The notes below the pieces were generated by a model that did no database searches, had not been told where the DNA came from, and saw only the letters and a list, made by a program, of their open reading frames with translations. 64,000 nt of DNA from Tildeniella nuda ZEHNDER 1965/U140 (GTDB taxonomy: Bacteria > Cyanobacteriota > Cyanobacteriia > Leptolyngbyales > Leptolyngbyaceae), in contig JAHHIG010000006.1 in assembly GCA_019358895.1 (NCBI GenBank), positions 248,001-312,000 of the forward strand. Direction: 5' to 3'. A program made the translations under genes and the position numbers. Shown here in pieces: positions 45,841 to 54,185 of the stretch (its first letter is position 1; every line of letters begins with the position of its first letter).

Positions 45841-46509
45841 TTAGGGCTTTTGAGGCTGCGACTGCTTCAACGTTTGAGTTGGCGACGGCTGGGCAACGGG
45901 TTCTTTTACCTTCCAGTCAGCTAACGGACGGTTCACAGCATTCTCAAAGTCGGTAGAAACTAACGCCACAGCTAAATCAGCCTTTGCCTGAGCAGGCGGA
46001 TCAACCTGAGCATACAAGGCGCTACGATCGAAGTTTGGCTTACCTAGCACCAGGCGATGGGTTTGCTGGTTGGCAAGTTTTACGTCAGCGATCGCGATCG
46101 GCTTGTCTAGCCCAAACTCCGCTTGCTTGTTAGCAGGTACGGTGAGCGTTTGCTGACGCTTTCCTGTTGTTAGCAAATTGAGCAAATAAGCAACAGAGGC
46201 ATCATTCGCCGCTGTTTTGTCGGGTGCCGTCATCGCCCAGACCAGCGCATCAGCAGGCGTTTGCGCCGTTGCCTGATCCGTTTTTGACGCAGTCACTCGC
46301 GCTGCCGGAGTTTTCGCAAAGGCTAATGTTTGCGTTGGCGTTGTTAGGGTTAGCGATCGTACCTCATCCTCTTTGAACGCGAAAAGCTTTTCGGTTTGTG
46401 CTTTTGCGTCTTCTCGCTGAGGCTTTCCCTGCACTTCATACAGGTAGACAAAGGCACCGAGTAAAAGGGCGATCGCCAACAAAATTAAAGGCGTTTTTTG
46501 AAATTTCAT
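45841..46509 (-). CDS. DUF4340 domain protein
   Basis: 222 residues with one N-terminal membrane helix (TPLILLAIALLLGAFVYLYEV). The exposed part matches DUF4340 (EVRSLTLTTPTQTLAF, FGLDKPIAIADVKL, HRLVLGKPNFDRSALYAQV). These proteins typically accompany Gld-type ABC transporters, as here: last of four genes (ATPase, permease, GldG-like, DUF4340) on the minus strand. Role unknown. Confidence 0.88.
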   Translation of the reverse strand: MKFQKTPLILLAIALLLGAFVYLYEVQGKPQREDAKAQTEKLFAFKEDEVRSLTLTTPTQTLAFAKTPAARVTASKTDQATAQTPADALVWAMTAPDKTAANDASVAYLLNLLTTGKRQQTLTVPANKQAEFGLDKPIAIADVKLANQQTHRLVLGKPNFDRSALYAQVDPPAQAKADLAVALVSTDFENAVNRPLADWKVKEPVAQPSPTQTLKQSQPQKP

Positions 46510-46545
46510 AGTGCTAAAAAAAGAAAAAGATAAAGCATGAATGCT

Positions 46546-46594
46546 AAAGGCTAAAAGCTGACCATTGAGCCTTTAGCCTTTAGCCTTTAGCCTT
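46546..46594. repeat. GCTAAAG/GCCTTTA heptamers
   Basis: A few GCTAAAG units and an inverted AGCCTTT series between the DUF4340 and GldG-like genes, able to pair into a hairpin. Confidence 0.7.
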
Positions 46595-46598
46595 TCCA

Positions 46599-48329
46599 CT
46601 ACCGTCTCCGCCACCAAACCCCAAACGCAGCGCCAAAGCCGAGTAAGGGAAGAATGACGATCGCTGTCCAGATTGCCAGATTAGACTGCTGACCCGACAG
46701 TCCTAACCGACGATTTTTGGCTTCTTTGGGACGAATGGAAAGAGATTGGTCATCGGCGCGACTAAGCCAGCGCACTGAGTTGATGAAGACATCGCCGTTG
46801 ATGCCCTGATTCACGCCACCATCTTCGGCAAAGCGGGAATTGCCGATGACGACCAAACGCGATTCTTTTGGTTTTGGGTCAGTTGCAGCGGTTGCTGGTG
46901 AAGGACTGGGGGATGAACTCGCAGAAGCAGATGGAGAGGGGCTGGCTGAAGGACTGGGTGATGGTCTTACTGGGCTGGCTGACGCGGAGGGTGAAGGACT
47001 GGGCGATGGACTGGGTGTAGATGAGGTGGCAGTGCGAGTGAGGGCAAAGCCGATGACTAACGGTCCTGGTCGATCGCTCCCTTGATCAAACTTCAGCGGT
47101 TGCGCTTTGACGTTGCTTTCTGCCCAGCTTCGTTCACTGGTAAACAGCAATGGCGTGGATTTCACGTCTGTCTGGGGCTTTACATCGATCGGCTGCGCCA
47201 GCGGATAGATCGAAAGCGCACTGCCAAAATCCTTGGTAATCGGATGGTTGCCGTACTGACTGACGGACGAAAACGCGGGACCAAGCTGAGCCAGCCTGCC
47301 AGAGACATCAATCACGACTCGCTTGTCCACAGTCACGCCCCAGCTAGTGAGCAGACTATCCAGACCCGGAGTGGTGTTGGGGTCAAGCATGAGGAACAGA
47401 TTGCCACCGCTTTTGAGGTAAGTATCCAGGGCGCTGACTTCTGGTGCTAACAGCGCTTTCTGCGGTCCCGCCAGCACCAAAACATTGGCATCGGTAGGAA
47501 TCGTCGCTGTTTCCAACAAGTTGAGCGGTTTGACGGTGAAATTTTTCTCTTGCAGCCCTTTTACGGCTTGCGAAATTGCGCCCTGAGACTGGTCGATCGG
47601 GTGTTCACCATGCCCCTGAATCACATAGGCAAACGACTGACGATTGCTAATCAGTTGCTCCAACGCACTGGTGAGCTTGACTTCCGATAGGTATCCCCCA
47701 TCGCCGACCAGACTATCTCCCGTCGTTGGCGCGATCGTCTGCACATACTGCTTGCGACCTTCGGGCTGAAGTTCGGCAATGACATCGCCATTACTCTTGA
47801 CCTCTAGCCGTTGCACAACCGATGGCTGCGTGTTGGGATCAACAAATTCATAGCTCAGTCGATCGCTCTGACGGTGATAGCTTTCTAGCAACTCACGATC
47901 GCGCGCACTGGGCTGTGGCACAAACACCCACACTTTCACAGGCTGTTTCAGATTCTTCACCAACTGCTGCGTTTCGGGTGCCAGCGAGAACAACTGATTC
48001 TCCGTCAGATCCAGCCGTCCTACATGATTGGCTGCTAGAAAGTTGATCAAGCCCAAAATCGCCACTACCGATAGGGTGGTGATCAGCGCATTGGCACCGA
48101 CCTGCGTCGATCGCTGGCTCCAGAACCCTGGCTGCGTCGAGTGGTCAGCATACGTCGATTGAAATACCAGCCACAGACCAACGACAACCACGCCTGCAAT
48201 AACGAGTCCCAATGGGATGGGGCTAAAGGAACCGGAGACAATACCCGCGATCGCGCCTGCAATCACCAGCATCGGTCCCAGCCAGAAGAGGTATTTGAGG
48301 TATTTCAGATTGGGAGAAAGCGTTTTCAT
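46599..48329 (-). CDS. GldG-like ABC transporter accessory membrane protein
   Basis: 576 residues. Several N-terminal helices (FWLGPMLVIAGAIAGIVSG, LGLVIAGVVVVGLWLVF, ALITTLSVVAILGLINFLA) precede a large exposed GldG/ABC-transport auxiliary domain (LDLTENQLFSLAPETQQLVKNL, YVIQGHGEHPI, LFLMLDPNTTPGLDSLL, FAEDGGVNQGINGDVF). One helix lies at the C-terminus. A long Ser/Pro/Ala tract (~residues 440-490) is encoded by imperfect repeats. The ATG at 48329 is used; the frame extends to a GTG at 48389, but that part is inside a palindromic repeat. Confidence 0.87.
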   Translation of the reverse strand: MKTLSPNLKYLKYLFWLGPMLVIAGAIAGIVSGSFSPIPLGLVIAGVVVVGLWLVFQSTYADHSTQPGFWSQRSTQVGANALITTLSVVAILGLINFLAANHVGRLDLTENQLFSLAPETQQLVKNLKQPVKVWVFVPQPSARDRELLESYHRQSDRLSYEFVDPNTQPSVVQRLEVKSNGDVIAELQPEGRKQYVQTIAPTTGDSLVGDGGYLSEVKLTSALEQLISNRQSFAYVIQGHGEHPIDQSQGAISQAVKGLQEKNFTVKPLNLLETATIPTDANVLVLAGPQKALLAPEVSALDTYLKSGGNLFLMLDPNTTPGLDSLLTSWGVTVDKRVVIDVSGRLAQLGPAFSSVSQYGNHPITKDFGSALSIYPLAQPIDVKPQTDVKSTPLLFTSERSWAESNVKAQPLKFDQGSDRPGPLVIGFALTRTATSSTPSPSPSPSPSASASPVRPSPSPSASPSPSASASSSPSPSPATAATDPKPKESRLVVIGNSRFAEDGGVNQGINGDVFINSVRWLSRADDQSLSIRPKEAKNRRLGLSGQQSNLAIWTAIVILPLLGFGAAFGVWWRRR

Positions 48330-48353
48330 ATAACAAGAAAAATGGGAATGAAG

Positions 48354-48419
48354 AGAAATCGGGTTTCTGGGCGTAGCTTTGATATTCACAGCCTATGCCT
48401 ACAAAGAAACCCGATTTCT
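48354..48419. repeat. AGAAATCGGGTTTCT inverted repeat
   Basis: Perfect 15-bp arms AGAAATCGGGTTTCT (48354-48368) and AGAAACCCGATTTCT (48405-48419) between the permease and GldG-like genes. Related copy at 28802-28857. Confidence 0.8.
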
Positions 48420-48424
48420 GCGGT

Positions 48425-49213
48425 TTACGATCGCTGAAACCTAAACGCATCGATCGACTGCGCGGTCAAAAATAGCCCCAACACAATGTAGCTGGCAAAC
48501 AAAACCAGGCTACTGCTGTCCAGAATGCCCTGGGTCAAATTGTTGTAGTGCTTCAGCAGAGACAGGTGACTCAACGCTGCGCCAGCAGGTCCACCGAGCT
48601 TTTGACCAAGGATTTCGACGACCCAGAGAAAGAGGACTAAGCCAAAGGTGCCGATCGCAGCCAGAATCGTACTATCGGTCAGCGAGGAGACGAACATTCC
48701 CAGCGAAAGAATCGCCGCTGCCAGCAGAATCAAGCCTAGATGCGCCACCAACACAATGGTAAAGCTGAAAGGCGGCGTGGTGGTACTGAAAACGATCGCC
48801 TCATAGATCAGCAGCGGCAGCACCATCGTCGCAAAAAAGGTCAGCACGCCTAACAGCTTACCGAGCGCCACCGCCCAATTGGTAATCGGTGACGTTGCTA
48901 AGAGTTCCAATGTGCCACGCTTGCGTTCTTCGGCATATAAGCCCATCGACAAAATCGGCAGGATAAAGAGAGCAATGGAACCCAGGGTACTCAAGAAGAA
49001 CTGCAAGAACTGATAGGGCACATCGATCGGCGACTGATAACCAGCACTATCCGCGTAAGCAACCTGCTGCGTAATGCCGCCCAAAATAGAAATAAAGAAA
49101 AAGCCTGCCAGCAGCCAGAACACACCCGCGATCGCATAGGCAAGCGGCGACGCAAAGTAGCTCTGTAGCTCGCGGCGGTAAATTGCCAGAATGTTGCTCA
49201 TAATCACACGCAT
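48425..49213 (-). CDS. GldF-like ABC-2 permease
   Basis: 262 residues with six helices (ASPLAYAIAGVFWLLAGFFF, SIALFILPILSMGLYAEERK, LLGVLTFFATMVLPLLIYE, LGLILLAAAILSLGMFVSSL, AIGTFGLVLFLWVVEILG, and a last one near the end). LYAEERKRGTLELLATSPI is typical of ABC-2/GldF permeases. Its ATG overlaps the TAA stop of the ATPase (TAATG), indicating translational coupling. The system resembles transporters first named for gliding in Bacteroidetes; the substrate in cyanobacteria is unknown. Confidence 0.9.
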   Translation of the reverse strand: MRVIMSNILAIYRRELQSYFASPLAYAIAGVFWLLAGFFFISILGGITQQVAYADSAGYQSPIDVPYQFLQFFLSTLGSIALFILPILSMGLYAEERKRGTLELLATSPITNWAVALGKLLGVLTFFATMVLPLLIYEAIVFSTTTPPFSFTIVLVAHLGLILLAAAILSLGMFVSSLTDSTILAAIGTFGLVLFLWVVEILGQKLGGPAGAALSHLSLLKHYNNLTQGILDSSSLVLFASYIVLGLFLTAQSIDAFRFQRS

Positions 49214-50247
49214 TAAGCTGCTTCTCCCGCTGATGGTTCAGCCTCTTCGCCCTCAGATTCGCTCTCAGACTCCAAATCGGTGGTGGTATCCAGAGGCTTT
49301 TCCTCGGTCGTCAGTTCCAAAAAGACATCTTCGAGTGTGGCTTGCGATCGCCGCATTTCGTACAGCCCCACACCCGCACCAACGACAGTCTTGGCAATAT
49401 CTCGACCGACCAGTTCTGTCCCTGGTTCAGCAATCACCCGCAGCTTGTGGTGCTCCGGCAAGTCGGTAGACACTCGCTCGACCAGCTTGACGTTCGGCAA
49501 ACCCTGGAGAAAAACCATCAAACGGGAGTGAATGTCTGCTGCCTCGCCATCGACTTCTAGCTCATAACCAGAGCCGCCTGTAAGCTGTGCCATCAGGTTT
49601 TCGGGTGTATTGGTCGCCACGACACGACCTTTGTTGATGATGGCAATGCGATCGCACGTCATGCTCACTTCCGGCAAAATGTGCGTCGAAAGAATCACCG
49701 TATGATCGCCTGCCAGATTCTTGATCAGACTGCGAACTTCGGCAATTTGACGCGGATCTAACCCGACGGTTGGTTCGTCCAGAATGATGGCTGGCGGATC
49801 GTGGACGATCGCCTGTGCGATACCCACTCGCTGCCGATAGCCTTTGGATAGCTTGCGAATGAGCGTATGGCTCTTTTCGGTCAGGTTGCAGCGCTTGATG
49901 GCGGTTTGGACGCGATTCGGGCGATCGCCCGCACTCACACCTTTAATCCGTGCCACGAAATGCAAAAAGCCTTCGACTGTCATATCTGGATACAGCGGTG
50001 GCGTTTCGGGCAAGTAGCCAATATGCTTCCGCACTGCCATCGAATTGTCGTGGACTTCAAACCCTGCCACCTTTGCCGTTCCCGCTGAGGCAGGCAGATA
50101 GCCCGACAAAATCCGCATCGTCGTGGTCTTTCCGGCTCCGTTGGGTCCCAAGAACCCCAAAATCTCCCCTGGTTCCACCGCGAACGTGACATCCTCAATG
50201 GCAGGGGTTGAGCCGTAAACTTTGCTTAAGTGCTCAACTTCAATCAT
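49213..50247 (-). CDS. GldA-like ABC transporter ATP-binding protein
   Basis: 344 residues from the chosen ATG at 50247 (MIEVEHLSKVYG), preceded by GAGG; the open frame continues 28 codons further without ABC-like sequence. Walker A LGPNGAGKTTTMR, signature LSKGYRQRVGIAQAI, Walker B AIILDEPTVGLDPRQ and switch His ILSTHILPEVS. A C-terminal ~100-residue accessory region has an acidic tail. First gene of the ATPase-permease-GldG-DUF4340 operon. Confidence 0.92.
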   Translation of the reverse strand: MIEVEHLSKVYGSTPAIEDVTFAVEPGEILGFLGPNGAGKTTTMRILSGYLPASAGTAKVAGFEVHDNSMAVRKHIGYLPETPPLYPDMTVEGFLHFVARIKGVSAGDRPNRVQTAIKRCNLTEKSHTLIRKLSKGYRQRVGIAQAIVHDPPAIILDEPTVGLDPRQIAEVRSLIKNLAGDHTVILSTHILPEVSMTCDRIAIINKGRVVATNTPENLMAQLTGGSGYELEVDGEAADIHSRLMVFLQGLPNVKLVERVSTDLPEHHKLRVIAEPGTELVGRDIAKTVVGAGVGLYEMRRSQATLEDVFLELTTEEKPLDTTTDLESESESEGEEAEPSAGEAA

Positions 50248-50387
50248 GTGAACCTCACGAATCAGGGCAGCTTGATAATACCCATCTCTACCCCAGGTTA
50301 TATCAATTGAGACGGTACAGCGACAAGCCAAGTTTCAGTGAAGTTACTGAGCGTCATTTTGAAAGGCGATCGCTAAAGGGTTGTAAA

Positions 50388-50560
<173 letters not shown>

Positions 50561-50572
50561 ACCAACCACGCG

Positions 50573-51076
50573 CTAAGGATATTCCACCAAAGTCGGTTCT
50601 TCTGGGATAAACCGAGGCTGCAAATTGGTTTTCTTATTTTTTCCGCGCAACGAACCGATCGGCATTGGCGTTTTGAGCAACTCTAGCTCTTGCACTTCCC
50701 AGAAGACTGCCCAACTGGGGCGATCGGCAGCCGTCGATTTGGGGCGAAAAATCGCTTTGTCGGGATAGCGCCCACGACGAGACCCAACATAGCCGACGTA
50801 AAGCCCGCGCCAAGTAGCCTCTGGGTTTAAAGGTTGCTCTCCCTTGGCGTTAGAGGCATAGATGAAAACCTCGATCGCCTTGCCACTACGCAGTTTCTCG
50901 ACTTCCGCAAACACTTCAAACGCCATACTGCCAAAGGCAACTTTGGGTAGATGGTCAGGCGGCAAATCATCCGCATCAAGCTGAGCGGCGATGGCTTCTA
51001 GCCCAGAGATTAAGTCGGTTTCTGGCACCGAAGCCAGGAGAGCGAAGGCACGAGTCTTTTGCATAAGGTCACGCAT
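50573..51076 (-). CDS. Conserved-looking protein of unknown function
   Basis: 167 residues from the ATG at 51076; the frame is open to a TTG at 51139 and another ATG exists at 51064. Mixed alpha/beta sequence with no motif I can name: MAFEVFAEVEKLRSGKAIEV, ATWRGLYVGYVGSRRGRYP, PSWAVFWEVQELELL. The repeated aromatic strand pattern suggests a compact beta-rich domain. No signal peptide. Confidence 0.65.
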   Translation of the reverse strand: MRDLMQKTRAFALLASVPETDLISGLEAIAAQLDADDLPPDHLPKVAFGSMAFEVFAEVEKLRSGKAIEVFIYASNAKGEQPLNPEATWRGLYVGYVGSRRGRYPDKAIFRPKSTAADRPSWAVFWEVQELELLKTPMPIGSLRGKNKKTNLQPRFIPEEPTLVEYP

Positions 51077-51283
51077 ACAGCCAATCAGTCTCTCCAACCT
51101 ACTGGAAACTGGCAATGTCGTCCAATACTCAACGCTCAAGCGAGATGAGTGGAGTATGGGGAGCGATCGTGCCCTTACACAGTTATTGACTCCGCTCTAA
51201 CACAGCGCTTGCCCAACACAATCGATTCTAGCAGCCAGTGCTAGAATCCTTACATTTCCTTACTGCTTGTACGTACTAATCGG

Positions 51284-51420
51284 ATGGAAGTTGCCCGTTG
51301 TTCCAGTGAAAGGCAGTGATCATTCCGAGAGCTTTACGGGCTGCTCATTAGTGGGAGGCAGGTCAAGAACTGATTGCTATTGATGTCGGCGATGGCATTC
51401 TTCTCAATGACCCTGCCCAC
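51284..51420 (+). pseudogene. AbrB/VapB-type antitoxin remnant
   Basis: From the ATG at 51284 the frame reads MEVARCSS. After a one-base shift near 51308 the next frame reads KAVIIPRALRAAH, a TAG (51349-51351), then WEAGQELIAIDVGDGILL. Together this follows the AbrB/SpoVT-fold antitoxin pattern (…SSKGQVxIPxxLRxxxxWxxGQELxxxxxxxGxLL). Two disabling changes in under 140 bp. No VapC/PIN toxin gene is next to it. The surrounding 51140-51444 gap holds nothing else. Confidence 0.72.
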
Positions 51421-51444
51421 TCCTTACTCCCCACTTTGTATTTA

Positions 51445-52650
51445 CTAACTTGTCGTCGTTCCAAGCACGCCTTCTACTAACCAATCCATCTTTTCTAGCT
51501 CAGTGTCTTTCTGCTTAAACTCCTTTCCAGCAGGGATCACAACCTTGCCTTTGTTATCTTTAAGTGGACCCTTATAGATGATGAGTGTTTCTGACTCCAG
51601 CTTTGACTTGGCGGCATCCGCGTCTTTCTTCGCTGCCTCTGTAACAGCAGGACCGTAAGCTGAAACTTTGACGAAACCTTCTTTATAGCCACCGCGCACG
51701 AGATGGGAAATGCCACCATCCGTCGCCAACTTACCTTCCTGGATGAGCTTGGCATATTCGCCGTAAATCTTTGACCAGTCCCACTCTGCTCCAGTCAAAT
51801 AGCCCTTGGGAGCAAGCTTCGATTGATTGGTGTGGTAGCCCGTGCAGTAGATGCCTCGCTTCTCAGCGGTTTCCATAATGACTTTGGGGCTGTCTACGTG
51901 GCAGGTGATAACTTCGATCCCCTGATCTGCCATGCTGTTCGCGGCTTCTGCTTCCTTTACAGGTAGTGACCAGTCGCCTGTAAACACTACCTGCGTGGTC
52001 GCTTTAGGGTTAACGCTGCGTGCACCCAGTGTGTAGCTGTTGATATTGCGAACTACTTGAGGAATGGGTTTGGCAGCAATGAACCCCAGTTTGCCATTCT
52101 TTGCCATGTGCGCGGCGACGATGCCTGCAACGTATTGTGCTTCGTCGATATACGCAAAATAGCTGCCAACATTCTTGGGATGCTTGCCGTCTACATAAAG
52201 ACCGCCCGCATGGAAAAACTGCACGTCTGGATTGCTGGGTGCCACTTTAAGGATGTGCGGATCGAAGTAACCAAAGGACGTGGGAAAGATAACGCTGGCT
52301 TTGTCCTGGTTAATCATATTGAGCATGACTTCCTGGACTTCGTTGGTTTCTGGGACGCTTGCCTGCTCAACCGCTTTGACTCCAGGGAGTTTAGCCACGC
52401 CTTCTTTGCCTTCAAAATGCGCCTGGTTCCAGCCATAGTCATCTTTAGGTCCGACGTAAATAAAGCCCATGATTACTTCTTTGCTGGGACTGGCTGCACC
52501 ACTGGCGGCAGGGCTACCAGAACTGGATTCGGGTGTGGGTGTCGGGCTACAACCAACCCAGAGACGGGAGGTAGCACCGAAGGCACCAGCCGCGAGAAGC
52601 CCTCGAATAATTTGGCGACGGGGGATAGATAATGGACGCTTTGTGGTCAC
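51445..52650 (-). CDS. BMP-family ABC substrate-binding lipoprotein 2
   Basis: 401 residues of the BMP family. The N-terminus carries a Tat-like PRRQIIRGLLAAGAFG and a lipobox LWVGC, then a Ser/Pro/Ala linker. The core has IMGFIYVGPKDDYGWNQAHFEG, VIFPTSFGYFDPHI, FFHAGGLYVDG and AHMAKNGKLGFIAAKPIPQVV. Only weakly similar to the BMP protein at 35.6-36.7 kb, so it probably binds another ligand (purine, nucleoside or related). No transporter subunits are beside it; it could share the double ATPase at 36.9 kb with permeases elsewhere. Confidence 0.9.
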   Translation of the reverse strand: MTTKRPLSIPRRQIIRGLLAAGAFGATSRLWVGCSPTPTPESSSGSPAASGAASPSKEVIMGFIYVGPKDDYGWNQAHFEGKEGVAKLPGVKAVEQASVPETNEVQEVMLNMINQDKASVIFPTSFGYFDPHILKVAPSNPDVQFFHAGGLYVDGKHPKNVGSYFAYIDEAQYVAGIVAAHMAKNGKLGFIAAKPIPQVVRNINSYTLGARSVNPKATTQVVFTGDWSLPVKEAEAANSMADQGIEVITCHVDSPKVIMETAEKRGIYCTGYHTNQSKLAPKGYLTGAEWDWSKIYGEYAKLIQEGKLATDGGISHLVRGGYKEGFVKVSAYGPAVTEAAKKDADAAKSKLESETLIIYKGPLKDNKGKVVIPAGKEFKQKDTELEKMDWLVEGVLGTTTS

Positions 52651-52928
52651 GGTTAACTCCTCAAAAGGTTTGCGAAAGATAAGAAAAGGTTGGCTTGCGA
52701 TCGCTGTCCTTCAAGCGATCGTCTGAACAATTATCTTTTAACAGAATCTAATTGTCCTGCATTCTAATTGTCCTGCATACAGTTGCTCAGCCTGCTGATT
52801 AAAAATACGCGATCAGGCGCAATGTGGCGTGCCGTTTACGCACGATCGCACAATACAGCACTGAAAAGCCTGTAACCATACAATGAAATGGCGAAGTAAG
52901 CGATCGAATTACGTTGAGCATTTGGGCT

Positions 52929-54104
52929 ATGCGAACCTATGACTGGATTGTGGTTGGTGCGGGGATTACGGGAGCAGCTCTCGCGTATGAGCTGGTTAAA
53001 CAGGGATTTTCTGTGTTGCTACTGGAGCGGCATGACACGCTGCAAGGCGCAACCCGCTTTGGTTATGGAGGTATTGCATACTGGTCTGGAACGAGTGGCT
53101 TGACACGCCAACTGTGCGCTGAAGGTATCGTACTGCATCACACCTTGTCTGAAGAATTGGGCGCTGATACAGAGTTTCGTGAACTCGACTTAGTGTTGAC
53201 GATCGCCGCTGACGAAGATCCCAAGGCGATCGCTCGCTCCTATGCTCACTTCGCCATACCGCCAAAACTGGTGAGCGTCGCTGAAGCTTGCGAACTAGAG
53301 CCGTTGCTTAACCCAAACGCGATCGCTGGCGCAATGACGGTAAAACATGGTCACATTTCGACGACTGCAACCGCTACTGCCTACACACAGGCATTCACGA
53401 GGTTAGGTGGCATTCTCCAAATCGATGAGGTAAAAGCACTGCTAAGGGGTGAAGCGTTACACGTTACGGGCGTTGTCGGCGTACAGGACACCTACCACAG
53501 CGCCAACGTTGCTGTTTGTGCTGGGGCTTTGAGCCGATCGCTGTTAAAAGCAGCAGGCATTCCTGTTCGGCTTTACTTCACCCATGCAGAGTTGATTGAA
53601 ACGCCGCCTGCTGAGCTGCAACTGCGATCGCTCGTCATGCCAGCTAATACAAAGCGCTTTCAGTTAGAAGCAGAAGCCAGCACCGTTGCACTGGACAACC
53701 TGTGGGATCAGCCTGGAAATGAACCGATGCCACCGATCCTCGACGCTGGAGCGATCCAACTCTTGGATGGCAGTCTACGAATTGGACAAATGAGCCGAGT
53801 GCTGACCGATCCCAACGCGCCCATTGATGCAGTTGCTAGTGAAACAGTCATGCGGACAAACGTTGGAGCCGTCTTACCCGCTTTAGTCGATCTGCCCGGT
53901 AGATGGCACCATTGCCTGATTGCCTTCAGCCACGATCGTTTACCGCTTGTTGGCGCGATCCCTAATCTAGAAGGCATTCACCTGTTTTCAGGCTTCAGCA
54001 ATCCCTTAGCGATCGTGCCAACCCTGGCAAGACGCTTTGCTAGCAAGGCGACCGGACAAAATGATGAGCTGATTGATCAACTTTCGCCCGATCGCTTCAA
54101 GTAG
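52929..54104 (+). CDS. FAD-dependent oxidoreductase (DadA/glycine oxidase family)
   Basis: 391 residues from the ATG at 52929 (a TTG five codons earlier is possible). N-terminal dinucleotide fold WIVVGAGITGAALAYELVKQG ending in LLLERHD, substrate-domain sequence YGGIAYWSGTSGLTRQLC, and a C-terminal FAD contact HDRLPLVGAIPNLEGIHLFSGFS. The family oxidises amines or amino acids (glycine, sarcosine, D-amino acids); the substrate here is not known. Divergent from BMP protein 2. Confidence 0.88.
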   Translation: MRTYDWIVVGAGITGAALAYELVKQGFSVLLLERHDTLQGATRFGYGGIAYWSGTSGLTRQLCAEGIVLHHTLSEELGADTEFRELDLVLTIAADEDPKAIARSYAHFAIPPKLVSVAEACELEPLLNPNAIAGAMTVKHGHISTTATATAYTQAFTRLGGILQIDEVKALLRGEALHVTGVVGVQDTYHSANVAVCAGALSRSLLKAAGIPVRLYFTHAELIETPPAELQLRSLVMPANTKRFQLEAEASTVALDNLWDQPGNEPMPPILDAGAIQLLDGSLRIGQMSRVLTDPNAPIDAVASETVMRTNVGAVLPALVDLPGRWHHCLIAFSHDRLPLVGAIPNLEGIHLFSGFSNPLAIVPTLARRFASKATGQNDELIDQLSPDRFK

Positions 54105-54185
54105 TTTTTAGCTATTCGCTGTTAGTTGTTAGCCAATCAAACTAACAACTTTTCTTGTATGCCCAACGGGCTTTACAACCAACCA

